A stretch of 64,000 nt of DNA from Lelliottia nimipressuralis (GCF_004402045.1 NZ_SOMG01000030.1:620001-684000), one strand, 5' to 3'; numbered from the stretch's first letter, positions 34,584 through 45,381 are shown. Program-made: numbers and translations. The notes: generated from the letters alone by a model not told the origin.

Positions 34584-35504
34584 ATGCATTTTTGTATGAA
34601 GCTAAATATCCCATGGGAATGGTATCGCACGTTCCTGGCCGTGATGAAAGAAGGGTCCTTGTCAGGGGCCGCACGCTTGCTCGCCATCACCCAGCCAACC
34701 GCCGGACGCCATATTGCGGCACTGGAATCAGCCCTTGGTCTTGTTTTATTTACCCGTTCGCAGACAGGACTACAGGCTACGGATGCCGCCGCTGAGCTGA
34801 AAGGCCATGCGCAAGCGATGGAAAACACCGCCATGATGATTGAGCGCTCTGCGGCCAGTTTCAGTTCCGGCGCAACCGGATTACGCGGAGTGGTGCGCGT
34901 CGCTGCCAGCGAAATCATCGGCACGGAGGTCCTACCTTCGGCGATTGCCCGAATAAAGGATGCATACCCAAACATAACCGTTGAGCTGGTTCTGTCTAAT
35001 CGCGTTCAGGATTTACTGAACCGGGAAGCGGATATTGCCGTCCGCATGACCACACCGGTGCAGGATCAACTAATTGCGCGTCGGATGGGGAAGATTGAAA
35101 TTGGTCTGCATGCCGCGCCAGCTTATCTGTCGCGACATGGTGCACCGGAAAGTATTGAAGAGTTATTCACCCATACGCTTGTGGGTTTCGATACTGTGAC
35201 GCCCTTTATTTTACAGGCACTTAAACAATACCCTCAGCTTAACCGCGATCTGTTTACCGTGCGAACTGACAGTGATGTTGCACAATTAAACCTCATACGC
35301 GCAGGGGCCGGTATTGGTATGTGTCAGGTACAACTGGCCGATTTTTCTCCGCCGTTGCAAAGGATAATGCCTGATTTCTTTGCATTTCATCTCGACACCT
35401 GGCTGGTGATGCATGAGGACTTACGACATAGCCTGGCCTGTAAAACGGTATTTGATTTTCTTGCTGAGGGTTTACAGGGTTATATCAACAGAGGGCTGCG
35501 GTGA
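34584..35504 (+). CDS. LysR-family transcriptional regulator
   Basis: 306-aa LysR-type regulator. HTH covers about residues 10-65 (WYRTFLAVMKEGSLSGAARL, ITQPTAGRHIAALESALGLV), followed by the periplasmic-binding-protein-like effector domain. Start uncertain: ATG 34584 or ATG 34596, neither with a strong ribosome-binding site. The divergent epimerase-like gene is the probable target. It is the last backbone gene before dif, 77 bp away. Confidence 0.86.
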   Translation: MHFCMKLNIPWEWYRTFLAVMKEGSLSGAARLLAITQPTAGRHIAALESALGLVLFTRSQTGLQATDAAAELKGHAQAMENTAMMIERSAASFSSGATGLRGVVRVAASEIIGTEVLPSAIARIKDAYPNITVELVLSNRVQDLLNREADIAVRMTTPVQDQLIARRMGKIEIGLHAAPAYLSRHGAPESIEELFTHTLVGFDTVTPFILQALKQYPQLNRDLFTVRTDSDVAQLNLIRAGAGIGMCQVQLADFSPPLQRIMPDFFAFHLDTWLVMHEDLRHSLACKTVFDFLAEGLQGYINRGLR

Positions 35505-35936
35505 GATCTCGTCAGGAGTTAAATACGAACCATGGGGAGATTGGTGAGCAAAAGATGCCACAATAAGCGTACACAAACGCTAGTGCGCATAATGTATATT
35601 ATGTTAAATGACATTCATGGGTCTATTACTTCATGGTTCTCTCGTGTGGCCACAGAAATCAGCATGTTGTGAAGGCTCTGAAAATAGCCAGATGTTTTCC
35701 AGGATTGTGTCCGCTTGATGCAGGTCCTGAAAATCCAATTGCTTTCTACCCTTCTCTTCGCCATGCCGTACTAAACCTGGTTGTTAACGGCAAGATTTGG
35801 GTCAGTGGATCCTTGAGCAAAGATATCCTTTAAGTATCCCTTAGAAATTGAAACAATTTAATATCTGGATTTTCAATAGCTTTTTAGTAACCTAAGGACT
35901 CTTAGAGTGTTTTAGACAAAACCACAGGCATACAAA
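35505..35936 (+). other. Non-coding, AT-rich terminus region around dif
   Basis: 432 bp without a convincing gene between the LysR regulator and the darcynin-like gene. It holds dif (35582-35609). A 66-codon open frame at 35633-35833 has no ribosome-binding site or family resemblance and I do not accept it. Base composition is visibly more AT-rich than either flank. Confidence 0.6.
35582..35609. other. dif: Chromosome dimer resolution site dif
   Basis: 28 bp matching E. coli dif at 27 positions (first base A instead of G). XerC arm AGTGCGCATAA (35582-35592), central TGTATA (35593-35598), XerD arm TTATGTTAAAT (35599-35609). XerC and XerD recombine here, under FtsK control, to resolve chromosome dimers at the septum. 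It marks the replication terminus and the boundary between the two replichores. Consistent with this, GGGNAGGG (FtsK-orienting KOPS) octamers I found by eye point to it from both sides: rightward at 1677 and 23114, leftward at 43065, 51239 and 57154. The match is too long and specific to be chance. Confidence 0.95.
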
Positions 35937-36260
35937 ATGATCACTGTTTTTGTACTACTAAAAACTACTGTTTCTTGGTTACGGCTGAGCAGAGATGAGC
36001 GCAACGCAATTGCCGATAAAGCACTAAGCAGTGTGCTTGTGAATACCGACGTAACATTGAGAATGTTCGATGCCGAGGCTTTTACAACTCGCTGTACGGA
36101 TGTAGCTATGTTTCAAGCCAAGGATATGCAGTCATTTTACTTTGCCATAGAACGATTACGTGACTCAGTACTCATTACAGAGCCGTACTTTGAGATGGTA
36201 GAGATCATCCCAACCATCGAGGACGGGTTTAAGATTTTTGAAGAGCAAGCTAGTTCTTAG
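35937..36260 (+). CDS. Darcynin-like protein
   Basis: 107-aa protein resembling the darcynin family, named from Acinetobacter. It opens MITVFVLLKTTVSWLRLSRD, with RNAIADKAL, RMFDAEAFTTRCTDVAMFQA and the PYFEMVEIIPTIEDGF close typical of the family. The ferredoxin-like alpha/beta pattern suggests a small cytoplasmic dimer; no biochemical role is established. It lies between dif and the nif cluster on AT-rich DNA with weak translation signals, so it probably arrived by transfer or sits at the edge of an insertion. ATG at 35937. Confidence 0.72.
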   Translation: MITVFVLLKTTVSWLRLSRDERNAIADKALSSVLVNTDVTLRMFDAEAFTTRCTDVAMFQAKDMQSFYFAIERLRDSVLITEPYFEMVEIIPTIEDGFKIFEEQASS

Positions 36261-36465
36261 TTTCCGGCTGCCCTTCCATTCTCCATTATCCTGTCCACCT
36301 CCCCCTATCCAGATGGGAACCAGTGGCCTGATAAGTTAAATTAACTTACCCTCGACGATCGCGGAACACATGAAGCTGGACAATACCATCATCCTTCAAT
36401 ATTCCCTCTTTTGCTGAACCAAAAGCCTTGCGCGAATACGCATGGCGTCTCTCCGTTATCCTAAT

Positions 36466-36490
36466 CCCCGGTAACGAAATATTACCGGGG
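36466..36490 (-). terminator. Hairpin after nifJ
   Basis: CCCCGGTAA and TTACCGGGG form a perfect 9-bp stem with a 7-nt loop, 11 bp past the nifJ stop. It lacks a T-run on the nifJ strand, so it is a probable but not textbook terminator. The rest of 36261-36501 shows no gene or other signal I can support. Confidence 0.55.
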
Positions 36491-36501
36491 AAAATTACCG
36501 T

Positions 36502-39500
36502 TTACTCCCCCGCCATTCGCTGATACTGCGCGAAACGCTGCTTCGCGTCCTGCTCGGTTTGCTCGAAGAGTTGATCCGCCAGCTCCGGCGCAGTGCGGAC
36601 CAGTGCGGCGTAACGCACTTCGCCCATCAGGAAGTCGCGGAAGCTCTCCTCTGGTTCGTCGGAGTCGAGAATAAACGGATTCTTGCCCTTCGCCATCAGC
36701 TGCGGGTTATAGCGCCACAGATGCCAGTAACCGGAATCCACCGCGCGTTTTGCTTCGCGTATACTGCATCCCATCCCGGCCTTCAGACCGTGATTGATAC
36801 AGGCTGCATAAGCGATAACCAGCGACGGGCCAGGCCACGCTTCCGCTTCAGCAATGGCCCGCAGCGTCTGGGCTTTATCCGCGCCCATCGCCACCTGCGC
36901 GACATACACATTGCCGTAGCTCACCGCCATCATGCCGAGATCCTTTTTGCGCGTCCGTTTGCCTTCTGCGGCGAACTTGGCAATCGCTGCAACCGGCGTC
37001 GATTTCGACGACTGACCACCGGTGTTGGAGTACACCTCGGTATCAAACACCAGGATATTCACATCCTCGCCGGAGGCCAGCACATGATCGAGGCCACCAA
37101 AACCAATGTCATATGCCCAACCGTCGCCACCAAAAATCCACTGCGAACGTTTAGCGAAATAGTCGCGGTTCTGGTACATGCGGTTCAGCAGCGGATCGTC
37201 GCCCTTCTCCTGCGCCAGTAGCGCGCTCAGATCCTCACCGCGCTCGCGCGTGCCTTCACCACGATCTTTGCTCTCCAGCCATTGCCGCAATGACTGCTGT
37301 AACGCCTCGCTGTGCGGCGCAGTCAGTGCATCCATCGCATCACTGGCGAGTTGTTCACGCACCGCGCCCCCGCCAAGCATCATCCCCAGGCCAAACTCGG
37401 CGTTATCTTCAAACAACGAGTTAGCCCACGCCGGGCCTTGCCCTTTATGGTTGGTGGTCCACGGAATTGACGGTGCGCTGGCCCCCCAGATCGACGAACA
37501 CCCTGTGGCATTCGCGATCATCATGCGATCGCCGAACAACTGCGTCACCAGCCGCGCATACGGGGTTTCGCCGCAACCAGCACAGGCACCGGAAAACTCC
37601 AGCAGCGGGGTTTCAAACTGGCTGCCTTTGACCGTGGTTTTGTTGAACGGATTGCTTTTGGGCGACAGCGCCAGCGCGTAATCCCACACCGGTTGCATCG
37701 CTAACTGGCTCTCCAGCTGCTGCATCGTAAGGGCTTTGCCCTTCGCCGGGCAGATATCGGCACAGTTGCCGCAGCCGGAACAATCGAGCGGCGAAATGGC
37801 CAGATGATAGTCGTACTCTTTCGCCCCCTGCGCCGCTTTACTCAACAACGCGACCGGCGCAGCATCGCGCTCTTCCTGATTCAGCAGCGCTGGACGAACG
37901 GCGGCATGCGGGCAGATAAAGGCGCACTGATTGCACTGGGTACAGCCTTCGGGGTTCCACACCGGCACCTGCAAAGCAATGCCGCGTTTCTCCCACGCCG
38001 CGGTTCCCGTCGGAAATGTTCCGTCCTCCATACCGACAAAGGCGCTGACCGGCAGTTTGTCGCCGTTCTGCCGGTTCATCGGTTCGAGAATGTCGCGAAT
38101 AAAATCCGGCATCATCCGCGTCTCTTCCACTATGTCATCTTCCAGCGTCGCCCAGCGTTCCGGCACCATCACTTCCTGAATGGCTTCCATCCCCAGATCA
38201 ATGGCGGCATTGTTCATATCCACCACTTTTTGCCCTTTACTGCCGTAGGATTTCTCGACTGCCTGCTTCAGGTAATCGGACGCCGCTTGCGGATCAATAA
38301 TCTCCGCCAGTTTGAAGAATGCCGACTGCATCAGCATGTTAAAGCGTCCGCCCAGCCCCAGCTTGCGGGCAATATCCACCGCATTGAGGGTGTAAAAACG
38401 GATTCCCTGGCGGGCGATATAACGCTTCATACCGTTTGGCAGCCGCGCCTCCAGCTCTTCGCCAAACCAGGTGCAGTTCAGCAGGAAGGTGCCGCCAGCG
38501 TTCAGCCCTTCCAGCAGATCGTACTTATCGACGTAGGATTGCTGCGAGCAGGCGATAAAATCCGCGCGGTGGATCAGATACGGCGAGGTAATCGGCCGTT
38601 CGCCAAAACGCAGGTGCGAAACGGTAATACCACCGGATTTTTTCGAATCGTAGGCAAAGTAGGCCTGCGCATACATCGGCGTTTTATCACCGATGATCTT
38701 GATGGCGCTCTTGTTGGCGCTGACCGTACCGTCGGAACCCAGCCCCCAAAATTTACAGGCGGTGATCCCCTCGCGGGAAACGTGGACCTCATGAGAAGGC
38801 ACCGGCAGCGATGTGTGCGTCACATCGTCGAAAATCCCCACCGTAAAGCCATCTTTCGGCAGCGGTTTTTTCAGGTTCTCAAACACCGAGACAATATGTC
38901 CCGGCAGCACATCTTTACCGCCCAGCGCATAGCGCCCGCCTACAATCAGCGGCGCGTCATGCTGGTGATAAAAGGCGTTTTTCACATCCAGGCACAACGG
39001 TTCCGCCTGCGCGCCAGGCTCTTTGGTGCGATCGAGCACCGCAATACGTTTAACGCTTTTCGGGATTTTGGCGAAGAAGTGCGACAGCGAAAAAGGCCGG
39101 AACAGATGCACTGTCACCATGCCAACTTTTTCACCGCTGTCGATCAGCGCGTCCACCACTTCGGAAATGGTGTCACATACCGAACCCATCGCCACAATAA
39201 TCTGATCGGCATCGTCTGCACCGTAGTAATCAAACAGGTGATATTCGCGGCCCGTCAGGCGATAGATGTCCGTCATGTAGTTTTCGACGATCTCCGGCAG
39301 CGCATCATAGTAGCGGTTGACCGCTTCCCGCTCCTGGAAATAGATATCGGGGTTTTGCGCGGTACCGCGGATCACCGGATGATCCGGGTTCAGGGCGTTA
39401 CGGCGAAAGCGGTTCAGCGCGTCGGTATCCAGCAACGGTGCTAGATCGTCGTACTCCAGCACTTCAATTTTCTGGATCTCGTGGGAAGTACGAAAACCGT

Positions 39501-40014
39501 CAAAGAAGTTAATAAAAGGTACGCGACCTTTAATGGCAGAAAGGTGCGCCACCGCCGAGAGATCCATTACCTGCTGAACGTTGCTCTCCGCCAGCATTGC
39601 GCAGCCGCTCTGGCGAACCGCCATCACATCCTGATGATCGCCGAAAATGTTCAGCGAGTTAGTTGCCAGCGCGCGGGCGCTGACGTGAAACACGCCGGGC
39701 AGCAGCTCACCGGCGATTTTGTACAGATTGGGGATCATTAACAGCAGCCCCTGCGAAGCGGTATAGGTGGTGGTCAGCGCCCCGGCCTGCAACGCGCCGT
39801 GTACGGCACCAGCGGCGCCCGCTTCCGACTGCATCTCCATTAAACGCACCGGCTGGCCAAACAGATTTTTTTTGCCGTCAGCCGCCCACTGATCGACGTT
39901 TTCCGCCATCGGCGTTGAGGGGGTTATGGGGTAAATCGCGGCGACATCAGTAAAAGCATACGAAATCCATGCCGCTGCCGCGTTGCCATCCATTGTTTTC
40001 ATCTTTCCGGACAT
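36502..40014 (-). CDS. nifJ: Pyruvate:flavodoxin oxidoreductase NifJ
   Basis: 1170-aa single-chain pyruvate:flavodoxin oxidoreductase. It oxidises pyruvate to acetyl-CoA and CO2 and reduces flavodoxin NifF, the electron donor to nitrogenase. The N-terminal pyrimidine domain opens MSGKMKTMDGNAAAAWISYA with YPITPSTPMAE. Two 4Fe-4S ferredoxin motifs, CTQCNQCAFICPHAA and CSGCGNCADICPAKG, are near residues 690-760. The proximal cluster Cys include ACAGCGETPYA. The TPP motif is GDGWAYDIGFGGLDHVLASG. Full length for the Klebsiella enzyme. Leftward from its own sigma-54 promoter with a NifA site, divergent from nifHDKTY. Confidence 0.97.
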   Translation of the reverse strand: MSGKMKTMDGNAAAAWISYAFTDVAAIYPITPSTPMAENVDQWAADGKKNLFGQPVRLMEMQSEAGAAGAVHGALQAGALTTTYTASQGLLLMIPNLYKIAGELLPGVFHVSARALATNSLNIFGDHQDVMAVRQSGCAMLAESNVQQVMDLSAVAHLSAIKGRVPFINFFDGFRTSHEIQKIEVLEYDDLAPLLDTDALNRFRRNALNPDHPVIRGTAQNPDIYFQEREAVNRYYDALPEIVENYMTDIYRLTGREYHLFDYYGADDADQIIVAMGSVCDTISEVVDALIDSGEKVGMVTVHLFRPFSLSHFFAKIPKSVKRIAVLDRTKEPGAQAEPLCLDVKNAFYHQHDAPLIVGGRYALGGKDVLPGHIVSVFENLKKPLPKDGFTVGIFDDVTHTSLPVPSHEVHVSREGITACKFWGLGSDGTVSANKSAIKIIGDKTPMYAQAYFAYDSKKSGGITVSHLRFGERPITSPYLIHRADFIACSQQSYVDKYDLLEGLNAGGTFLLNCTWFGEELEARLPNGMKRYIARQGIRFYTLNAVDIARKLGLGGRFNMLMQSAFFKLAEIIDPQAASDYLKQAVEKSYGSKGQKVVDMNNAAIDLGMEAIQEVMVPERWATLEDDIVEETRMMPDFIRDILEPMNRQNGDKLPVSAFVGMEDGTFPTGTAAWEKRGIALQVPVWNPEGCTQCNQCAFICPHAAVRPALLNQEERDAAPVALLSKAAQGAKEYDYHLAISPLDCSGCGNCADICPAKGKALTMQQLESQLAMQPVWDYALALSPKSNPFNKTTVKGSQFETPLLEFSGACAGCGETPYARLVTQLFGDRMMIANATGCSSIWGASAPSIPWTTNHKGQGPAWANSLFEDNAEFGLGMMLGGGAVREQLASDAMDALTAPHSEALQQSLRQWLESKDRGEGTRERGEDLSALLAQEKGDDPLLNRMYQNRDYFAKRSQWIFGGDGWAYDIGFGGLDHVLASGEDVNILVFDTEVYSNTGGQSSKSTPVAAIAKFAAEGKRTRKKDLGMMAVSYGNVYVAQVAMGADKAQTLRAIAEAEAWPGPSLVIAYAACINHGLKAGMGCSIREAKRAVDSGYWHLWRYNPQLMAKGKNPFILDSDEPEESFRDFLMGEVRYAALVRTAPELADQLFEQTEQDAKQRFAQYQRMAGE

Positions 40015-40056
40015 TGCTCATTCCTCGACTGTAAGAGGTCATCTCCCAACAGCCGT

Positions 40057-40072
40057 TGCACAGCCTGTGCCA
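40057..40072 (-). promoter_or_regulatory. nifJ sigma-54 promoter
   Basis: On the leftward strand TGGCAC-AGGCT-GTGCA gives GG and GC exactly 10 nt apart, the -24/-12 signature. The predicted start of transcription is near 40046, 32 bp before the nifJ ATG. Confidence 0.85.
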
Positions 40073-40156
40073 GCTCATTTATCCCTTTATAAACAAAGCA
40101 TTAACGGCAACCATGCCAAAACGGTTGCATGAAACAAGACAGCGGACGCGACATCC

Positions 40157-40172
40157 TGTTGAACTGCCGACA
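40157..40172. promoter_or_regulatory. NifA upstream activator site for nifJ
   Basis: TGT-TGAACTGCCG-ACA fits the NifA consensus TGT-N10-ACA. Centred about 119 bp upstream of the predicted nifJ start, the usual distance for DNA looping to sigma-54 polymerase. It lies about 200 bp from the nifH start, so it chiefly serves nifJ. Confidence 0.8.
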
Positions 40173-40226
40173 AAGTGTCGCACCGCCGTGGGTGGTCCCC
40201 CGACGTACAGACACGATGTGCGGAAT

Positions 40227-40242
40227 TGTTCTGTTTCGAACA
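40227..40242. promoter_or_regulatory. NifA upstream activator site for nifH
   Basis: TGT-TCTGTTTCGA-ACA, a good NifA site, nearly the known Klebsiella nifH site in sequence and centred about 129 bp upstream of the predicted nifH transcription start. Confidence 0.88.
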
Positions 40243-40326
40243 ATTGGTAAGGCGATTGTTTACTCTTTGTCCCTCTTTTTGCGGCAGTGAAAACATCAAT
40301 ACTTTTAAAATCAACAGATTAAATGA

Positions 40327-41283
<957 letters not shown>

Positions 41284-41310
41284 TGCACGCCCGCCTACAG
41301 GAAGACGACT

Positions 41311-42759
41311 ATGAGCAATGCAACAGGCGAACGTAATCTGGAGATCATCCAGGAAGTGCTGGAGATCTTTCCGGAAAAAACGCGCAAAGAACGCAGAAAG
41401 CACATGATGGTGAGCGACCCGGAGATGGAAAGCGTCGGGAAATGCATCATCTCCAACCGTAAGTCGCAGCCCGGCGTAATGACCGTGCGCGGTTGCTCTT
41501 ACGCCGGTTCTAAAGGGGTGGTATTCGGGCCGATCAAAGATATGGCCCATATCTCCCACGGCCCGGTCGGCTGCGGTCAGTACTCCCGCGCCGGGAGGCG
41601 TAACTACTACACCGGCGTCAGCGGTGTGGATAGCTTCGGTACGCTCAACTTTACCTCCGATTTTCAGGAGCGCGATATCGTGTTTGGCGGCGATAAAAAG
41701 CTGACCAAACTGATTGAAGAGATGGAGACGCTGTTCCCGCTGACCAAAGGGATCTCCATTCAGTCCGAATGCCCGGTCGGCCTGATTGGCGACGACATTG
41801 AAGCCGTTGCCAACGCCAGCCGCAAAGCCATCAATAAACCGGTCATTCCGGTGCGCTGCGAAGGTTTTCGCGGCGTTTCCCAGTCACTCGGTCACCACAT
41901 TGCCAACGACGTGATCCGCGACTGGGTACTGGATAACCGCGAAGGCAAGCCGTTTGAGGCCGGTCCTTATGACGTGGCGATCATCGGCGATTACAACATC
42001 GGCGGCGATGCCTGGGCGTCGCGCATTTTGCTCGAAGAGATGGGCCTGCGCGTGGTGGCGCAGTGGTCCGGCGACGGCACGCTGGTTGAGATGGAGAACA
42101 CGCCGTTCGTCAAACTCAACCTTGTGCACTGCTACCGCTCAATGAACTACATCTCCCGCCATATGGAGGAGAAACACGGTATTCCGTGGATGGAGTACAA
42201 CTTCTTCGGTCCGACCAAAGTCGCCGAATCGTTGCGCAAAATCGCCGATATGTTTGATGACACCATTCGCGCCAACGCCGAAGCGGTGATCGCCAAATAT
42301 CAGGCGCAGAACGACGCCATCATCGCCAAATACCGTCCGCGTCTGGAAGGCCGCAAAGTGCTGCTGTATATGGGCGGTTTACGTCCTCGCCATGTGATTG
42401 GCGCTTATGAAGATCTGGGGATGGAAATTATCGCTGCGGGTTATGAATTCGCCCACAACGATGACTACGACCGCACCCTGCCGGATCTGAAAGAAGGCAC
42501 CTTGCTGTTCGACGATGCCAGCAGTTATGAACTGGAAGCCTTTGTCAAAGCGCTGAAGCCGGATCTGATCGGCTCCGGCATTAAAGAGAAGTACATCTTC
42601 CAGAAAATGGGCGTGCCGTTTCGCCAGATGCACTCCTGGGATTACTCCGGCCCCTATCACGGTTATGACGGCTTTGCCATCTTCGCCCGCGATATGGATA
42701 TGACGATCAACAACCCCGCGTGGGGCCAGTTGACCGCGCCGTGGCTGAAATCCGCCTGA
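41311..42759 (+). CDS. nifD: Nitrogenase molybdenum-iron protein alpha chain
   Basis: 482-aa alpha subunit of dinitrogenase. P-cluster Cys lie in [24 protein letters not shown] and [13 protein letters not shown]. The FeMo-co ligands are Cys in [12 protein letters not shown] and His in [15 protein letters not shown]. All these residues are intact. 27 bp after nifH; a purine-rich AGGAAG precedes the ATG. Forms the alpha2-beta2 tetramer with NifK that reduces N2 at FeMo-co. Confidence 0.98.
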   Translation: MSNATGERNLEIIQEVLEIFPEKTRKERRKHMMVSDPEMESVGKCIISNRKSQPGVMTVRGCSYAGSKGVVFGPIKDMAHISHGPVGCGQYSRAGRRNYYTGVSGVDSFGTLNFTSDFQERDIVFGGDKKLTKLIEEMETLFPLTKGISIQSECPVGLIGDDIEAVANASRKAINKPVIPVRCEGFRGVSQSLGHHIANDVIRDWVLDNREGKPFEAGPYDVAIIGDYNIGGDAWASRILLEEMGLRVVAQWSGDGTLVEMENTPFVKLNLVHCYRSMNYISRHMEEKHGIPWMEYNFFGPTKVAESLRKIADMFDDTIRANAEAVIAKYQAQNDAIIAKYRPRLEGRKVLLYMGGLRPRHVIGAYEDLGMEIIAAGYEFAHNDDYDRTLPDLKEGTLLFDDASSYELEAFVKALKPDLIGSGIKEKYIFQKMGVPFRQMHSWDYSGPYHGYDGFAIFARDMDMTINNPAWGQLTAPWLKSA

Positions 42760-42814
42760 TTTTAATCCTGTTATCCCGTCTGTTCACCGATTTGTGGCGC
42801 GGGAGGAGAACACC

Positions 42815-44377
42815 ATGAGCCAAAGTGCTGAGAAAATTCAAAACTGTCATCCGCTGTTTGAACAGGATGCGTACCAGATGCTGTTTAAAGATAAACGGCA
42901 ACTGGAAGAAGCCCACGATCCGGCGCGCGTGCAGGAGGTCTTTCAATGGACCACCACCGCCGAGTATGAAGCGCTTAACTTTCAACGCGAAGCGCTGACT
43001 ATCGATCCGGCCAAAGCCTGCCAGCCGCTGGGTGCGGTACTGTGCTCGCTGGGCTTTGCCAATACCCTGCCCTATGTTCACGGCTCCCAGGGGTGCGTGG
43101 CCTATTTCCGCACCTATTTTAACCGTCACTTTAAAGAGCCGATTGCCTGTGTTTCTGACTCGATGACGGAAGATGCGGCAGTATTCGGCGGCAACAACAA
43201 CCTGAACACCGGGTTGCAGAACGCCAGCGCCCTCTACAAGCCGGAAATCATTGCCGTCTCCACCACCTGTATGGCGGAGGTCATCGGCGACGATCTGCAG
43301 GCGTTTATTGCTAACGCCAAAAAAGACGGCTTTATCGACGCGGCGATCCCGGTGCCTTACGCGCACACGCCAAGCTTTATCGGCAGCCATATCACCGGCT
43401 GGGACAATATGTTTGAGGGCTTCGCCCGTACCTTTACCGCCGATTACAGCGGACAACCGGGCAAATTACCGCGTATCAATCTGGTCAGCGGATTTGAAAC
43501 CTATCTCGGCAATTTCCGCGTGCTGAAACGCATGATGGAGCAAATGGACGTGCCGTGCAGCCTGCTTTCCGATCCCTCCGAAGTGCTGGATACCCCGGCT
43601 GACGGCCATTACCACATGTATGCGGGCGGTACGACCCAGCAGGAGATGCGCGAAGCGCCTGACGCTATCGACACCCTGCTGCTGCAACCCTGGCAACTGG
43701 TGAAAACCAAAAAAGTGGTGCAGGAAAGCTGGAACCAGCCCGCTACCGAGGTGCAAATCCCGATGGGGCTGGCCGGAACCGACGAGCTGCTGATGACGGT
43801 TAGCCAGTTAACCGGCAAAGCCATTCCGGATAGCTTAGCGCTGGAACGCGGTCGGCTGGTGGATATGATGCTCGACTCCCACACCTGGCTGCACGGCAAG
43901 AAATTCGGCCTGTTCGGTGACCCGGATTTTGTCATGGGGCTGACCCGCTTCCTGCTGGAGCTGGGCTGCGAACCGACGGTGATTCTGTGCCATAACGGCA
44001 GCAAGCGCTGGCAGAAAGCGATGAAGAAAATGCTTGAAGCCTCGCCGTACGGGAAAGAGAGCGAAGTCTTTATCAACTGCGATTTGTGGCATTTCCGCTC
44101 GCTGATGTTTACCCGTCAGCCGGACTTTATGATCGGCAATTCCTACGCCAAGTTTATCCAGCGCGATACGCTGGCGAAGGGTGAGCAGTTTGAAGTGCCG
44201 CTGATCCGTCTGGGGTTCCCGCTGTTCGATCGCCACCATCTGCACCGCCAGACCACCTGGGGTTACGAAGGGGCCATGAGTATCCTCACCACGCTGGTTA
44301 ATGCGGTGCTGGAGAAAGTCGACAGAGAGACCATCAAGCTCGGCAAAACCGACTACAGCTTCGATCTTATCCGTTAA
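42815..44377 (+). CDS. nifK: Nitrogenase molybdenum-iron protein beta chain
   Basis: 520-aa beta subunit of dinitrogenase. P-cluster Cys are in GAVLCSLGFANTLP, HGSQGCVAYFRTYF and VSTTCMAEVIGDD. The adjacent Ser/Tyr environment is normal for the Klebsiella group. Start at ATG 42815 (MSQSAEKIQNC, GGAGGAG upstream), not at the in-frame codon at 42794. A CCCTGCCC octamer at 43065 is a leftward-pointing KOPS sequence. Third gene of nifHDKTY. Confidence 0.98.
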   Translation: MSQSAEKIQNCHPLFEQDAYQMLFKDKRQLEEAHDPARVQEVFQWTTTAEYEALNFQREALTIDPAKACQPLGAVLCSLGFANTLPYVHGSQGCVAYFRTYFNRHFKEPIACVSDSMTEDAAVFGGNNNLNTGLQNASALYKPEIIAVSTTCMAEVIGDDLQAFIANAKKDGFIDAAIPVPYAHTPSFIGSHITGWDNMFEGFARTFTADYSGQPGKLPRINLVSGFETYLGNFRVLKRMMEQMDVPCSLLSDPSEVLDTPADGHYHMYAGGTTQQEMREAPDAIDTLLLQPWQLVKTKKVVQESWNQPATEVQIPMGLAGTDELLMTVSQLTGKAIPDSLALERGRLVDMMLDSHTWLHGKKFGLFGDPDFVMGLTRFLLELGCEPTVILCHNGSKRWQKAMKKMLEASPYGKESEVFINCDLWHFRSLMFTRQPDFMIGNSYAKFIQRDTLAKGEQFEVPLIRLGFPLFDRHHLHRQTTWGYEGAMSILTTLVNAVLEKVDRETIKLGKTDYSFDLIR

Positions 44378-44417
44378 CCATCACAGCCCCGCCTTGCGCG
44401 GGGCTCAGGGAGGCACT

Positions 44418-44636
44418 ATGCCGGTCGTTACTATTCGCCAGCGCGGCGCGGATCTTTACTGCTATATCGCCAAACAGGATCTGGAAGCGAAAATCCTGGA
44501 CGTTGAGCACGACTCCCCGGAACGCTGGGGCGGTGCAATTTCTCTTGAGGGCGGTCGCCGCTATTACGTCAATCTGCAACCCGGACGGCCCTCATTTCCC
44601 ATTAGCCTGCGCGCCACCCGCGACGCCCTGCTATAA
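44418..44636 (+). CDS. nifT: NifT (FixT-like) protein
   Basis: 72-aa protein beginning MPVVTIRQRGADLYCYIAKQ, with the family core SPERWGGAISLEGGRRYYVN. Role unclear; in Klebsiella it is dispensable and may help NifD/NifK maturation. ATG 44418 follows CAGGGAGG, 40 bp after nifK. The open frame extends upstream inside nifK but the N-terminus fits this start. Confidence 0.93.
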   Translation: MPVVTIRQRGADLYCYIAKQDLEAKILDVEHDSPERWGGAISLEGGRRYYVNLQPGRPSFPISLRATRDALL

Positions 44637-44647
44637 GGAGATCCGCA

Positions 44648-45310
44648 ATGTCCGACAACGATACCCTTTTCTGGCGGATGCTGGCGCTGTTCCAGGCGCT
44701 GCCGGAACTGCAACCCGCGCAAATCATGACGTGGCTGACCGGCGACTGCGATGAGGCGCTGACGCCGGAGCTGCTGGCCTCGCTGGATGAACGTCATCTG
44801 GAGCAGCGCTTTCCTCATGAGGAAGCCTTAATGTCCGCCGGGCGCTGGGCGCGGGTAAAAGCGTGCCTGAAAGGCGATCTGCCCAGCCATTTGCGCGCGA
44901 TCGAGCACGCGGCGCGTCGCCCGCAGTTGATTGTCGCCTTCTGCTCGCAGGATGGGCTGGCAATCAACGGCCATTTCGGCCAGGGGCGGCTGTTTTTTAT
45001 TTATGCCTTTGATGACCAGGGCGGCTGGCTGTATGACTTACGCCGTTACGCTGCCAGCCCGCAGGACAAAGAGCCCAACGAGTGCCGCGCGCAACTGCTC
45101 GGCGATTGCCATCTGCTGTTCTGCGAAGCGATTGGCGGCCCCGCCGCTGCCCGCCTGATCCGCCACAATATCCATCCGATGAAAGTCGCCCCCGGTCAGA
45201 CCATTACCTCGCAGTGCGACGCCATCAAAACGCTACTTAACGGGCAATTGCCGCCGTGGCTGGCAAAACGCCTTGAGCGCGCCAACCCGCTTGAAGAACG
45301 GGTGTTCTGA
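44648..45310 (+). CDS. nifY: NifY, FeMo-co/apo-dinitrogenase chaperone
   Basis: 220-aa NifY. The N-terminal helical domain at about 1-90 is followed by a NifX/NafY-like FeMo-co-binding domain (about 95-215) with LIVAFCSQDGLAINGHFGQG. Binds apo-dinitrogenase and/or FeMo-co during insertion of the cofactor. 11 bp after nifT with AAGGAG. A strong terminator follows immediately, ending the nifHDKTY operon. Confidence 0.94.
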   Translation: MSDNDTLFWRMLALFQALPELQPAQIMTWLTGDCDEALTPELLASLDERHLEQRFPHEEALMSAGRWARVKACLKGDLPSHLRAIEHAARRPQLIVAFCSQDGLAINGHFGQGRLFFIYAFDDQGGWLYDLRRYAASPQDKEPNECRAQLLGDCHLLFCEAIGGPAAARLIRHNIHPMKVAPGQTITSQCDAIKTLLNGQLPPWLAKRLERANPLEERVF

Positions 45311-45314
45311 ACTC

Positions 45315-45337
45315 ATCCCCTTCGGGGGATTTTTTTT
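45315..45337 (+). terminator. Terminator of nifHDKTY
   Basis: ATCCCC-TTCG-GGGGAT followed by seven further T: a textbook Rho-independent terminator starting 4 bp after the nifY stop, before the nifE promoter. Confidence 0.93.
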
Positions 45338-45365
45338 GCGTGAACATTGCGCCAATTGTCTGCTT

Positions 45366-45381
45366 TGTTGCAAAACCGACA
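45366..45381. promoter_or_regulatory. NifA activator site for nifE
   Basis: TGT-TGCAAAACCG-ACA matches TGT-N10-ACA, centred about 68 bp before the predicted nifE transcription start. Closer than the nifH site but still within the range used by NifA with IHF-assisted looping. Confidence 0.75.

Noticed and set aside
35633..35833. 66-codon open frame just right of dif
   Set aside because: No ribosome-binding site, no homology recognised, in AT-rich intergenic DNA.
37804..39444. 546-codon open frame on the strand opposite nifJ
   Set aside because: Composition-driven shadow of a high-GC gene; protein has no recognisable domains and is rich in Arg and His, typical of antisense frames, and nifJ is fully supported.
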